DNA of 64,000 nucleotides from assembly GCF_000177215.2 (NCBI RefSeq), contig NZ_CM001368.1, positions 2,927,001-2,991,000 of the forward strand. The letters are read 5' to 3'. Source of the DNA: Solidesulfovibrio carbinoliphilus subsp. oakridgensis. GTDB lineage: Bacteria > Desulfobacterota > Desulfovibrionia > Desulfovibrionales > Desulfovibrionaceae. The position numbers and the translations under genes were made by a program. Below the pieces are notes generated by a model. The model was given only the letters and a program-made list of their open reading frames with translations. It made no database searches and had not been told where the DNA came from. Of the stretch, positions 1-7,460 are shown piece by piece. Position 1 is the first letter of the stretch, and every line of letters starts with the position of its first letter.

Positions 1-465
1 GCGGCGGCCGTCAATCCGTCGGTCGATTTCACGGCCCACGCCGGCTTCCTGGACGGCCCCGGCATGCTGGCCCTCCTTGACGGCGCGGACGTGGCCGTGG
101 ACGCCCTGGGAGGCCTGGCCGACCGGCCGGCCCTGGCGGCGGCCGCCCGCAGCCGCGGCATCCCGCTGGTGACCGGGGCCGTGGCCGGCTACACCGGCAT
201 CGTGGCCACGGTCCTGCCCGGGGCCGCCTCGCCCCTGGACCTTTTCGCCGGGTCGGCCAGGGGCCGGTCGGCCGAGGACACGCTCGGCTGCCCGTCGGCG
301 GCGGTCATGGCCGTGGCCGCGCTCCAGGCGGCCGAGGTGGTGCGCCTGCTGGCCGGCCGCGCCCCGGCCCTGGCCGGCAAGGCCCTGGTGGCCGACTTCG
401 AGACCATGCGCTTTGACACCATCGTCCTGGCCGCCCCTGGTGACACGGCGGGGCGGACGCGCTAA
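1..465 (+). CDS. ThiF/HesA/MoeB-family adenylyltransferase, C-terminal part
   Basis: The gene runs off the left edge: the frame is open from base 1 and the first ATG inside the window (64) is internal. The visible 154 residues match the second half of the E1-like fold: a stretch DVAVDALGGLADR, like the family's DNLxxR region, then GIPLVTGAVAGYTGIV, then a late CPSAAVMAVAALQAAEVVRLL helix. These enzymes adenylate the C-terminal glycine of ThiS, MoaD or another sulfur-carrier protein. The N-terminal nucleotide-binding loop lies outside the window, and the usual zinc CxxC pairs are not evident here, so which carrier is served cannot be decided. It ends 45 bases before the next gene on the same strand and may be cotranscribed with it. 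Confidence 0.8.
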   Translation, partial: AAAVNPSVDFTAHAGFLDGPGMLALLDGADVAVDALGGLADRPALAAAARSRGIPLVTGAVAGYTGIVATVLPGAASPLDLFAGSARGRSAEDTLGCPSAAVMAVAALQAAEVVRLLAGRAPALAGKALVADFETMRFDTIVLAAPGDTAGRTR

Positions 466-510
466 AAGGCGTCAAGGCGCGGCTTTTTTCCGGCCGCCCA
501 AGGACGCCAC

Positions 511-1788
511 ATGACTCTCAAATCGGACTGCTGTCTCCTGGCCACCCCGCTGCTGCTGACGGGGTTCGCGCTCGGGGAGCGCCTGCAAAACATCATCGGT
601 TCGGCCCCGCCGGCGGTCCGCGTGGCCATTGCCGACCTCATGCTGTCGATCAAGACCTCGCTCGACGTTCTGCCCGTCCTGCCCAGCCTGGCCGCGCCGG
701 AGACCCCGGTCACGGACTGGGAGTCCATGCTGACGGCGCTCACCTCGGTGCGCCGGGAGCTCGACATCGTCAAGGCCCACAAGATCGAGGACCTGCGCCG
801 GGCCAACCCGGGCTTCGTCCAGCTCGAATACCGGTTCGGCCTCCTTAAAAAGGCCCACGACAAGGCCAAGCTCATGCTCGAGATCCTCTACGAGCTGATA
901 AACGCCGGCCAGGACTTCCAGGCCGCCGACGAGATCCTGGAGCAGAGCGCCGAGATCATGCTCAAGGAGCTCAAGGCCGACCTCTACGTCTGCCGCCTGC
1001 GCGACGACGAGGGCCAGTGGGTCAACATCGCGGCCAACACCCACACCGGCCGGGCCACCCCCATTTTCGTGCGGTTCATGGAAGAGACCCTGCCCTACCA
1101 TCCGGTCATGCGGTCCGTGGCCGACCCCGAGGCCCTCTTCGTGGTCTCCAACAACCTGCAAGGCCCGGAGCGCGGCGGCGAATCCATCGACTGCGTGCCC
1201 TACCTCGAAGGCTTCCGCTGCCGGCTGTCCTTTTTCCTGCGCGAACCCGACGGCAACGCCTTCGGGCTCATCATGCTCTATTCGAAAAAGCCCAAGTTCT
1301 TCGACCGCTACGAGGCCGATTTCCTGGCCGACTGCGCCCGGATCGTGTCCCTGACCGTGGGCCGGCGGCTGGAACTCGGCCGCGACGCCCTGGCCAAGGC
1401 GGCCGGCGGCATGGCCCATGTCGGCAACAACGTGCTGGCCATCATCAAGAACGGCGCGGAACTGATCCTGGAAGACTGCGAGGACTTTCTCGACAACGAG
1501 GACGAGATCGCAACGGGGCTCATAAACGAAGCCATGCAGCTCGTGCCCGGTCCCTGGCCGCCGCTGGCCCCGGCCGCCCTGCGCCACCTGTTCGGCCTGA
1601 CCGTCGAGCGGATGGAAGTCGAAAAAAAGATGCAGTATGTGAATCTGATCGTGGAAAACGTCAACCGCCTCAGACAGGCCATCGCCAACCTGCTCAAAGC
1701 CGTGGAAAATCCCATCCTCATGCCCTACATCGGCGGCGAGGAAGTCCTCGACCTCGAACCCGGGGAAGAGGACGGCGCGGCCTCCTGA
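511..1788 (+). CDS. GAF-domain protein with a degenerate histidine-kinase-like segment
   Basis: A cytoplasmic protein of 425 residues without signal peptide or membrane segment. Residues about 120-290 look like a GAF domain (two-part alpha/beta pattern with LKELKADLYVCRLRDDEG and a late FGLIMLYSKKPKFFDRYEADFL motif typical of GAF C-ends). Next comes AAGGMAHVGNNVLAIIKNGAEL, which resembles the H-box dimerisation helix of a histidine kinase (H near residue 305), but no HATPase domain (N, G1 or G2 boxes) follows; the C-terminus is helical and then acidic. It may be a signal-responsive dimerisation partner or a decayed kinase. It follows the ThiF-like gene by 45 bases. The function is not known. 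Confidence 0.7.
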   Translation: MTLKSDCCLLATPLLLTGFALGERLQNIIGSAPPAVRVAIADLMLSIKTSLDVLPVLPSLAAPETPVTDWESMLTALTSVRRELDIVKAHKIEDLRRANPGFVQLEYRFGLLKKAHDKAKLMLEILYELINAGQDFQAADEILEQSAEIMLKELKADLYVCRLRDDEGQWVNIAANTHTGRATPIFVRFMEETLPYHPVMRSVADPEALFVVSNNLQGPERGGESIDCVPYLEGFRCRLSFFLREPDGNAFGLIMLYSKKPKFFDRYEADFLADCARIVSLTVGRRLELGRDALAKAAGGMAHVGNNVLAIIKNGAELILEDCEDFLDNEDEIATGLINEAMQLVPGPWPPLAPAALRHLFGLTVERMEVEKKMQYVNLIVENVNRLRQAIANLLKAVENPILMPYIGGEEVLDLEPGEEDGAAS

Positions 1789-1874
1789 GGGCGGCCGACG
1801 AAGCCCGCCGGCCGGCCCGGCCCGTCCGAGCGGCCCGGCCGGCCGCCGGACGACGGTTGCGGCAGCGCCGCCGG

Positions 1875-2480
1875 CTATCCCGCGTGCACGTCCGGCAGGG
1901 CGCCTAGGGCCGCCTTGTCCACGGACAGGACCACCTGCCCATCCTCGTAGCGGCTGACCAGCCCGGCCGGGACCTGCACCTCGCGCGCGCCCCACAGATG
2001 CCCCTGGCGCAGGAGCAGGTGGGTGACCCGGCCGGTGTGCGGATCGGCCAGCACCCCGTCCACCCGGCCGGCCCTGCCGTCGGTGGCGAGGACCGGCTCG
2101 TGCCCGGCCAGGGCGACAGAGCCCTCGGGCGTGGCCGGATGCTCGAAGGTCCAGCCCGACGGGGCGATCGGCAGCCTGGTTTCCTCCGCCTTGGCCAGGC
2201 CGAGGAAAAACGAGGGCGGGTAGTAGTCGGCCTGGATGTATTCCTTGAGTTCCCCGGCCCGCTTGCGCGAGATAGTCAGGGTCACCGCGCCCGGGCCGGC
2301 CTGGCCGCAGTATTTTTTCGGAACGAGGCGCAGGGTGTTCGGCAGGGCGTCCTCCCGGACCACCAGGTGCGTGGCCGTGCCGGACTCGGGATTGATGATC
2401 ACATGGGCCACGCGGCCAAGGGGGCCGTCCGTGGCCGCCACCGGGGCGTTAAGGGCCAGGTCGAGGGCGTTTTCGGGCAT
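1875..2480 (-). CDS. PRC-barrel domain protein (two repeats)
   Basis: About 201 residues when started at the ATG at 2480, which has a GGAG five bases upstream; a longer frame to 2558 has no good ribosome-binding site. Two PRC-barrel-like halves are visible: VAATDGPLGRVAHVIINPESGTATHLVVRE near the N-terminus and VLATDGRAGRVDGVLADPHTGRVTHLLLRQ in the second half. These are the repeated beta-barrel pattern also seen in RimM and photosynthetic reaction-centre H subunits. Such stand-alone proteins are often stress- or envelope-associated, but no specific role is established. It is divergent from the cardiolipin synthase gene, so 2481-2623 must hold both promoters. Confidence 0.8.
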   Translation of the reverse strand: MPENALDLALNAPVAATDGPLGRVAHVIINPESGTATHLVVREDALPNTLRLVPKKYCGQAGPGAVTLTISRKRAGELKEYIQADYYPPSFFLGLAKAEETRLPIAPSGWTFEHPATPEGSVALAGHEPVLATDGRAGRVDGVLADPHTGRVTHLLLRQGHLWGAREVQVPAGLVSRYEDGQVVLSVDKAALGALPDVHAG

Positions 2481-2623
2481 GGGGGCTCCAGGGGGTTTGG
2501 CGAACGATTCCAGAACGTTTCTTGCCGGTTTGTCAGCCTCGGTATAAAGCAGTCCCATGGCAGGTCAAGCGATGGGGCCGCCCCCCGGCGGCGCGGCCCT
2601 GCCGCCAAACGCGGGAGAGACGC

Positions 2624-4039
2624 ATGTTCCTGTTGATCGTGCTCGGCATCTGCCACGCCGTGGGCGTGGCCTCGGCGGCCCGGGCCCTGTTTACGGCCCG
2701 TTCGCCCCAGGGGGCCATGGCCTGGGTCATGGGCATGATCACCTTTCCCTATGTGGCCGTGCCGCTCTACTGGATCCTCGGCCGCAACCGGTTTCTCGGC
2801 TACGTGGCCTCCCGGCGCGAGGGCGACCGGGTGGTGGATGCCCTGGCTCCGGAACTCGACCACTTCCGCGCCTTTCCCGATCCGCGCGCCCCGGACCTGC
2901 CCGGGCTTTTCCCGGTCCTCGAACGGCTGGCCGAGCTGCCTTTCACCTCGGGCAACGCGGTCACGCTCTTGATCGACGGGCAGGCCACCTTCGAGGCCAT
3001 CTTCGCCGACATCGACGCGGCCCAATCCTACGTCCTGGTCCAGTTTTTCATCATCCGCGACGACACCATCGGCCGGGCCCTGCGCGACCGGCTGGTGGCC
3101 AAGGCCCGGGCCGGTGTGGCGGTCCATCTCCTCTACGACGAGATCGGCTGCCACACGCTGGAGGCGGCCTACCTGGACAGCCTGCGCCAGGCCGGGGTCC
3201 GCGTCTCGGCCTTCAACACCACCCTTGGCTGGCGAAACCGCCTGCAGCTCAATTTCCGCAACCACCGCAAGATCGTGGTGGTGGACGGCCGGTCGGCCTT
3301 CGTGGGCGGGCACAACGTCGGGGACGAGTACATGGGCAAAAGCCAGCGCCTCGGGCACTGGCGCGACACCCATATCCGCTGCCTGGGGCCGGCCGTGTCG
3401 CTCGTGCAGCTGACCTTTGCCGAGGACTGGTACTGGGCCACCCGGGAGACGCTGGCCCTCGACTGGGAAATGCGCCACGCCAAGGCCGGCAACATGCCGG
3501 TCCTGGTCCTGCCGACCGGGCCCGCCGACGACATCGAGTCCTGCGACCTCTTTTTCCTCCAGGCCATCACCGCCGCCCGCCACCGGCTGTGGATCGTCAG
3601 CCCCTATTTCGTGCCGGACCAGGAGATCACCTCGGCCCTGCAACTGGCCGCCCTTCGCGGCGTGGACGTCCGCATCATGCTGCCGCTGCACCCGGACCAC
3701 AAGCTGGTCTACCTGGCCTCGTTCTCGTACCTGCCGGACCTCGAAACCCTGGGCGTCAAATTCTACCGCTACGTCAACGGTTTTTTGCACCAGAAGGTCA
3801 TCCTGGTCGACGACGTCATGGCCTCGGTCGGCACGGCCAACTGCGACAACCGGTCGTTTCGCCTGAATTTCGAGATCACCATGGCCGTGGCCGACCCGGA
3901 GTTCATCCGGCAGGTCGAGGCCATGCTCCTGGCCGACTTCGCCTGCTGCCAGCCGGTCTCGGCCGACGACTACGAGGACCGGACGTTCGTCTTCAAGACG
4001 GCCGTGATGCTCAGCCGCCTGCTCTCGCCCATTCTCTAG
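2624..4039 (+). CDS. cls: Cardiolipin synthase (phospholipase D superfamily)
   Basis: 471 residues from the ATG at 2624, preceded by GGGAGAG. Two N-terminal hydrophobic segments (about residues 1-20 and 30-52) are followed by two phospholipase-D modules. The first HKD motif is HRKIVVVDG at 214-222, with the usual following FVGGHN. The second starts at H389 (HQKVILVDD) followed by SVGTANCDNRSF. This is the ClsA-type layout, an inner-membrane enzyme that joins two phosphatidylglycerols into cardiolipin and glycerol. The 3' end overlaps the convergent cbiC gene by 29 bases. Confidence 0.93.
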   Translation: MFLLIVLGICHAVGVASAARALFTARSPQGAMAWVMGMITFPYVAVPLYWILGRNRFLGYVASRREGDRVVDALAPELDHFRAFPDPRAPDLPGLFPVLERLAELPFTSGNAVTLLIDGQATFEAIFADIDAAQSYVLVQFFIIRDDTIGRALRDRLVAKARAGVAVHLLYDEIGCHTLEAAYLDSLRQAGVRVSAFNTTLGWRNRLQLNFRNHRKIVVVDGRSAFVGGHNVGDEYMGKSQRLGHWRDTHIRCLGPAVSLVQLTFAEDWYWATRETLALDWEMRHAKAGNMPVLVLPTGPADDIESCDLFFLQAITAARHRLWIVSPYFVPDQEITSALQLAALRGVDVRIMLPLHPDHKLVYLASFSYLPDLETLGVKFYRYVNGFLHQKVILVDDVMASVGTANCDNRSFRLNFEITMAVADPEFIRQVEAMLLADFACCQPVSADDYEDRTFVFKTAVMLSRLLSPIL

Positions 4040-4757
4040 GCCGCCCCCTTTCAGGGGGTCCGGGGGGAATGATTCCCCCGGCCGCCGGAGGCATCTTCCT
4101 CTCCTGCCTTTCCAGCAGCAAGATCGCCAGGGCGTTGACCGTGGCCCCGGCCAGGGCCGAGCCGCCCTTGCGGCCGGACACGGTGATCCAGGGCACGTCG
4201 CCATGGGTCATAAGGAGCGCCTTGGACTCGGCCGCGTTGACGAACCCGACCGGCATGCCGATGACCAGCGCCGGCGCGGGTGCGCCCTCGTTTAGGCGCT
4301 TTAACAGCCGCAAAAGCGCCGTCGGGGCGTTGCCGATGGCAAAGACCAGGGGCCCGGCCAGGGTGGCCAGGGCCGCGTCCACGGCGGCCGCCGCCCGGGT
4401 GCCGCCCGAGGCGGTGGCCGTGGCCGCCACGTCGGGGTCGTTCAAAAGACACCGGACCGTGCAGCCAAGGGGGGTGAGCCGGCGCGGCGGCATGGCGCAT
4501 CGGGCCATTTCCGTGTCCGTGACGATGGTGGCCCCGGCGGCCAGGGCGGCCAGGCCGGCCTCGACCGCCCCGGGCGAGAACCGGACCAGGTCCAGCAGTT
4601 CGAAATCGGCCGTGGTGTGGATGAGCCGGCGCACGATGTCCCAGCGCGGCCCGTCAAAGGGGCGGGGCTCGGGGACCTCGGCGTCGATGATGGCCAGGGA
4701 TCTGGCTTCGATGGCCTCGGGCGCGGTGATGGGCAGGATGGCGTGGGGATCGTGCAT
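4011..4757 (-). CDS. cbiC: Precorrin-8X / cobalt-precorrin-8 methylmutase with repeat-encoded tail
   Basis: A 248-residue protein that moves the methyl group from C-11 to C-12 in corrin ring assembly (cobalamin pathway). Family motifs are present: H47 in RRLIHTTADFE (the proposed catalytic His), VTDTEMARCAMPP, AIGNAPTALLRLL, PALVIGMPVGFVNAAESK and WITVSGRKGGS. Normal family homology ends near residue 220. Residues 221-248 (KMPPAAGGIIPPGPPERG and on) are encoded by a dispersed G/C palindromic repeat, so the tail was probably gained when the repeat replaced the original stop region. No other cobalamin genes are adjacent. The upstream region was checked for a B12 riboswitch and none was convincing. 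Confidence 0.93.
   Translation of the reverse strand: MHDPHAILPITAPEAIEARSLAIIDAEVPEPRPFDGPRWDIVRRLIHTTADFELLDLVRFSPGAVEAGLAALAAGATIVTDTEMARCAMPPRRLTPLGCTVRCLLNDPDVAATATASGGTRAAAAVDAALATLAGPLVFAIGNAPTALLRLLKRLNEGAPAPALVIGMPVGFVNAAESKALLMTHGDVPWITVSGRKGGSALAGATVNALAILLLERQERKMPPAAGGIIPPGPPERGRPREWARAGG
4044..4097. repeat. G/C palindromic intergenic repeat, copy 1
   Basis: On the minus strand it reads GATGCCTCCGGCGGCC, then a G-run / AATCATT / C-run palindrome, then GGACCCCCTGAAAGGGGG. The same order of modules recurs at 25991, 52618 and, inverted, 58692. Here it lies between convergent cls and cbiC and codes for the CbiC tail. Confidence 0.8.
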
Positions 4758-5204
4758 GGGGTACCTCGTTGCGCCACGGTATCCGTCTTTGCCGGCCCGG
4801 CCAAGGCGTGGCCGGAGAGGGCGGGATTGGCTGATCGTGCTACGAAAATAAATTCAGTACAAATATATGGACAAGAAGTTCTGAATGATGTTGTAAAAAA
4901 CGTGCCCCGCGCCGGCCTGGCACCTTCTCTTTTTGGCGTATGGTGGTATGGTATCGCCAGCGGTTCCGCAGGCGGCCCGGCGCAATGGGCCGGAGCCTCC
5001 GGGGGTCGCCTGGGGCAGGAAAGAATTTTCGCGGCGGCAGCTCCCGGGTCGGCGGCGGCAGGCACCCCGTCCATCCGGCCCCGGGGCGGCCTTTTGCGAA
5101 AAGGGACCCGGGCGCGGCCAAGGCCACGGCGTTTCCCCCCGCCGACGGGGAACCCGTGGCCTTAGCCCTGGTCCAGGTGGCGGACTGCCCGCCGCCGGCC
5201 CCGG

Positions 5205-5239
5205 CCCGTCCCGTCCCGTCCCGTCCCGTCCCGTCCCGT
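5205..5239. repeat. Pentanucleotide tandem repeat (CCCGT)7
   Basis: Seven perfect CCCGT units followed by one imperfect unit (CCCGC). A five-base unit would shift frame on slippage, but no credible gene crosses it; it sits about 80 bases upstream of a Fur-like box. Confidence 0.9.
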
Positions 5240-5321
5240 CCCGCCCCGGCGCGGCCTCCTTGGCCCGATGCGGGTCCGTGGCGGACAAGCCGGGGACATC
5301 GAAAAAAACTGCATTTTGATC

Positions 5322-5338
5322 TTGATTCTTATTCTCAA
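5322..5338 (+). promoter_or_regulatory. Possible Fur-type operator
   Basis: TTGATTCTTATTCTCAA is an imperfect inverted repeat (TTGA-N9-TCAA) that, read on the other strand, contains TGAGAATAAGAATCA. This is close to the 7-1-7 Fur consensus TGATAAT-N-ATTATCA. It stands in an AT-rich island upstream of a terminated stretch without a clear gene. Recognition is by eye only. Confidence 0.35.
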
Positions 5339-5339
5339 T

Positions 5340-5557
5340 TCTACTAGAAATGGCTGCAACGCATCCGGCAACGGCCGGGAGCGGGGCAGGAGCCGTTGCC
5401 GCGGACCAGTGGCGTCTGGACGCGGCAACGGCTGCCCGATCGAACCGCAAGCAGGCCGCGGGCCATCCGCGGCAAGCCCGATAGCATCCCATCACCTCCA
5501 GAACCCTCAACCCCACGACGACGGCCGGATCCCTCGGGATCCGGCCGTTTGTTTTTT
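5340..5557 (+). ncRNA. Candidate small RNA below the Fur-like box
   Basis: Between the Fur-like box and a strong intrinsic terminator lie about 200 bases with no supported protein. Just before the terminator is a C-rich stretch around 5488-5518 (CACCTCC, ACCCTC, ACCCCAC) of the kind that pairs with Shine-Dalgarno sequences. This layout is that of iron-responsive regulatory RNAs such as RyhB or FsrA, but there is no sequence match to either that I can claim. A 44-residue reading frame at 5350-5484 is an alternative explanation but lacks a ribosome-binding site. Confidence 0.3.
5521..5557 (+). terminator. Intrinsic terminator
   Basis: ACGGCCGGATCCC and its perfect reverse complement are separated by two bases and followed by TTGTTTTTT. 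It points rightward, yet no plus-strand gene ends upstream of it within the preceding kilobase, which is the reason to suspect an RNA gene. Confidence 0.8.
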
Positions 5558-5626
5558 GGGGGAGCGCCCAGGGAAAGGCCCGGTGGCGGGGCGGCCGAGG
5601 CGCGGCCGCCCCGCCTGCCGTGGCTT

Positions 5627-5756
5627 AAAGGCCCGCCGGCACGATCCGGCCCGGCGGGTCTCGGGTGTTGCGATCCTTGAAAAATACGCCGGGTTTTTTT
5701 TAATAAAAAATAATCATCTTAAATGGTTATTTATGAAAAGAGTATATGCTTTTCAT
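5627..5756 (-). ncRNA. Intergenic element A (related to the element at 20672-20836)
   Basis: Reading leftward from the end of the PH-domain gene: an 8-bp inverted repeat ATGAAAAG/CTTTTCAT (5733-5756), an AT-rich stretch, then CCGGCGTATTTTTCAAGG and TCGCAACACCCGAGAC (5658-5693), then a hairpin CCCGCCGG/CCGGCGGG (5631-5658) followed by TTTAAG. The same order of motifs (GAAAAG/CTTTTC hairpin, CCGGCG-ATTT, GGTCGCAACAC-GAGAC, GC hairpin) occurs after the gene ending at 20662. It is either a small RNA with its own promoter or a structured 3' end. Confidence 0.35.
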
Positions 5757-5766
5757 GGGCGCGACC

Positions 5767-6324
5767 CTAGGTGACCGGGGTCCGGGGCGGCGGCGTCCCG
5801 TCCGCCGGAGCCTGGGGCTTCGGCCCCTGGGGCCGGGGCGGCCCGGCCGGGGAAAGGTTTTTTCCCTCCCGGCGCAGGGCGTCCAGGAACCGGGCCGGAT
5901 CGTCGGGACTGACCACCACCGCGAAGCCCTGCCGGGTGGGCACGTACACGGCCCGCCCCTTGTCCGTCACGAAGACCAGCGCCTTCTCGCCGTCGGACAG
6001 CCTGTACCAGCCGGCGGCCAGCCCCGGGAGCCCGAGGCCGTTGGTGCGCCACTTGAGGCTTTTGGGCCCGGCCTGGCCGAGGTCCAGGCGCACGGCCGCG
6101 TCCGCGTCCACGTCGGCCAGGGGAATCTCCCGGCCGTAGAGCCCGCCCTTGACCACCAGCGTCCCGTTTCGAAGCGCGATCTCGGCCTGGGCCGCCCGCT
6201 GGATGGTGAAGGAAAGAAAAAGGAAAAATCCCACCCACAACACCAGCATGCCGCCGAACAGGGCCGTCAGCCACCCCGTCCGGATGGAACTGGCCGCCAT
6301 GGCGAAGACTTGGCCCCACTCCAT
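5767..6324 (-). CDS. Membrane-anchored bacterial PH-like domain protein
   Basis: 185 residues from the ATG at 6324, which has GGGGAGG five bases upstream; the open frame continues much further upstream but without family character. One hydrophobic segment (about residues 15-40) is followed by a beta-rich segment (IALRNGTLVVKGGLYGREIPLADVD, then WRTNGLGLPGLAAGWYRLSDGEKALVFVTDKGRAVYVPT). The latter resembles the bacterial PH domains often found C-terminal to membrane helices. The last about 35 residues are proline-rich. Exact function unknown; it is probably an envelope or accessory protein. Confidence 0.65.
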   Translation of the reverse strand: MEWGQVFAMAASSIRTGWLTALFGGMLVLWVGFFLFLSFTIQRAAQAEIALRNGTLVVKGGLYGREIPLADVDADAAVRLDLGQAGPKSLKWRTNGLGLPGLAAGWYRLSDGEKALVFVTDKGRAVYVPTRQGFAVVVSPDDPARFLDALRREGKNLSPAGPPRPQGPKPQAPADGTPPPRTPVT

Positions 6325-6558
6325 GGTCACCTCCCCTGGCGGTGCGCCCGCCTGCCCGCATTCCCGGCGGGCCGTCCAGGATGTGGTTGCATACAATGCG
6401 GCGGGGGGCAACGCTCCGACCCGATATTTCCATCCCGTCCCGTCCCGGCCGCAGAGGGGGGGGACCGGGCGGGTGGAAAGGGCGGTTGCCGTCCCCCTCT
6501 CCGGTCTGTAAGGTCCGCGCGCGGCCCCCGGGCCGACACGCATCCCCGACGGCGGCCC

Positions 6559-7425
6559 ATGAGCTGGTTTTTCCTGGCCTGCACCACGGCCCTGACCCAG
6601 GCGGTCAAGGACACCTTTCTCAAGAAATCCCTGGGCACGACCGACGCCGGCCTGGCCATGCTGGTCTATACCGCGTCCGCCTCGGCCGTCCTGTGGATCG
6701 GCGCGGGCGCAAGCCCCGCCCCGCCCCTCGGGGCCTCGTTCTGGCCGCTTCTGACCGTGGCCGGGGCCCTGGGCGGCCTCACCTACTGGCTCTACGGCCA
6801 GGCCCTCAAGCGCGGCGACCTGTCCCTGACCCTGCCCATGCTGGCCTTCACCCCGCTTTTTCTGCTCGCCACCTCGCCCCTGACCGTGGGCGAGTTTCCG
6901 GAACCGGCCGGCCTCGCCGGCGTCTCCCTGGTCGTGGCCGGGGCCTACGTCCTCAATCTCCGGGAGCGGCGCCACGGCCTGCTCGGCCCGGTCCGGGCCC
7001 TCGTGACCAACCCGGGCTCCCGGCTGATGCTCCTGGTGGCCGTCATCTGGAGCCTTGGGGCCAACCTGGACAAGCTTGGCCTGACCGCCTCCTCCCCGGC
7101 CCTGTGGGGCGCGTCCGTTTACACCGCCACGACCCTCGCCCTTTTGCCGACGGTCCTGGCGCGCCCGGGGCGGGTGGTGCGCCAACTGGCCGGCCTGCCG
7201 TGGCCGCTTCTGGTCGCCGGCTGCCTGGAGGCCGTCGGCATCTTCTGCCAGATGCTGGCCCTGCCCCAGACCCAGGTCGCCTACGTCATCGCGGTCAAAA
7301 GGCTCAGCATCGTGTTCGCGGTGCTCCTTGGCGCGGCCGTCTTCCGGGAGCCCGATCTGGCCCATCGCCTGCCCGGCGCGCTTTTGATGGTGGCGGGCGT
7401 TTTCTTTATCGCGGTTTTCGGATAA
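6559..7425 (+). CDS. EamA/DMT-family transporter
   Basis: 288 residues, almost entirely hydrophobic, about ten membrane helices in two five-helix halves, as in the drug/metabolite transporter superfamily. Each half carries the small-residue-rich end helix with acidic-proline loop seen in EamA proteins (PLTVGEFPEP and AAVFREPDLAHRLPGALLMVAGVFFI). The start at 6559 (MSWFFLACTTAL) gives a first helix at the N-terminus; the upstream extension of the frame is low-complexity. It sits 35 bases before paaK on the same strand, so the two may form an operon. Substrate unknown. Confidence 0.85.
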   Translation: MSWFFLACTTALTQAVKDTFLKKSLGTTDAGLAMLVYTASASAVLWIGAGASPAPPLGASFWPLLTVAGALGGLTYWLYGQALKRGDLSLTLPMLAFTPLFLLATSPLTVGEFPEPAGLAGVSLVVAGAYVLNLRERRHGLLGPVRALVTNPGSRLMLLVAVIWSLGANLDKLGLTASSPALWGASVYTATTLALLPTVLARPGRVVRQLAGLPWPLLVAGCLEAVGIFCQMLALPQTQVAYVIAVKRLSIVFAVLLGAAVFREPDLAHRLPGALLMVAGVFFIAVFG

Positions 7426-7460
7426 GAGGCCCAACCGATCTTGCTATCCCGGAGCCCGTC

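Larger units (their letters stand above)
4758..5766. other. One-kilobase intergenic region with AT-rich patches, tandem repeat and terminators
   Basis: No convincing protein gene. In order: an AT-rich patch at 4840-4905 that could carry the cbiC promoter on the minus strand; GC-rich sequence; a CCCGT tandem array (5205-5239); a Fur-like box (5322-5338); a weak 44-residue reading frame 5350-5484 with no ribosome-binding site; a strong rightward terminator (5521-5557); a GC hairpin at about 5584-5615; and a leftward element (5627-5756) resembling one at 20.7 kb. Shadow frames here have no family resemblance. Confidence 0.5.

Noticed and set aside
472-1995. Long antisense reading frame (about 507 codons) opposite the GAF gene
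   Set aside because: It is Gly/Arg/Pro-rich with no domain pattern and lies opposite a gene with clear family features; high GC content makes such frames common.
4758-5260. Possible cobalamin riboswitch in front of cbiC
   Set aside because: Both strands were read for the B12 box and the flanking conserved pieces; only short GC-rich coincidences such as GGGAACCCG on the wrong strand were found.
5268-5774. Reading frame across the intergenic region at 5.3-5.8 kb
   Set aside because: It crosses the terminator, the Fur-like box and element A, has no ribosome-binding site and shows no family resemblance.
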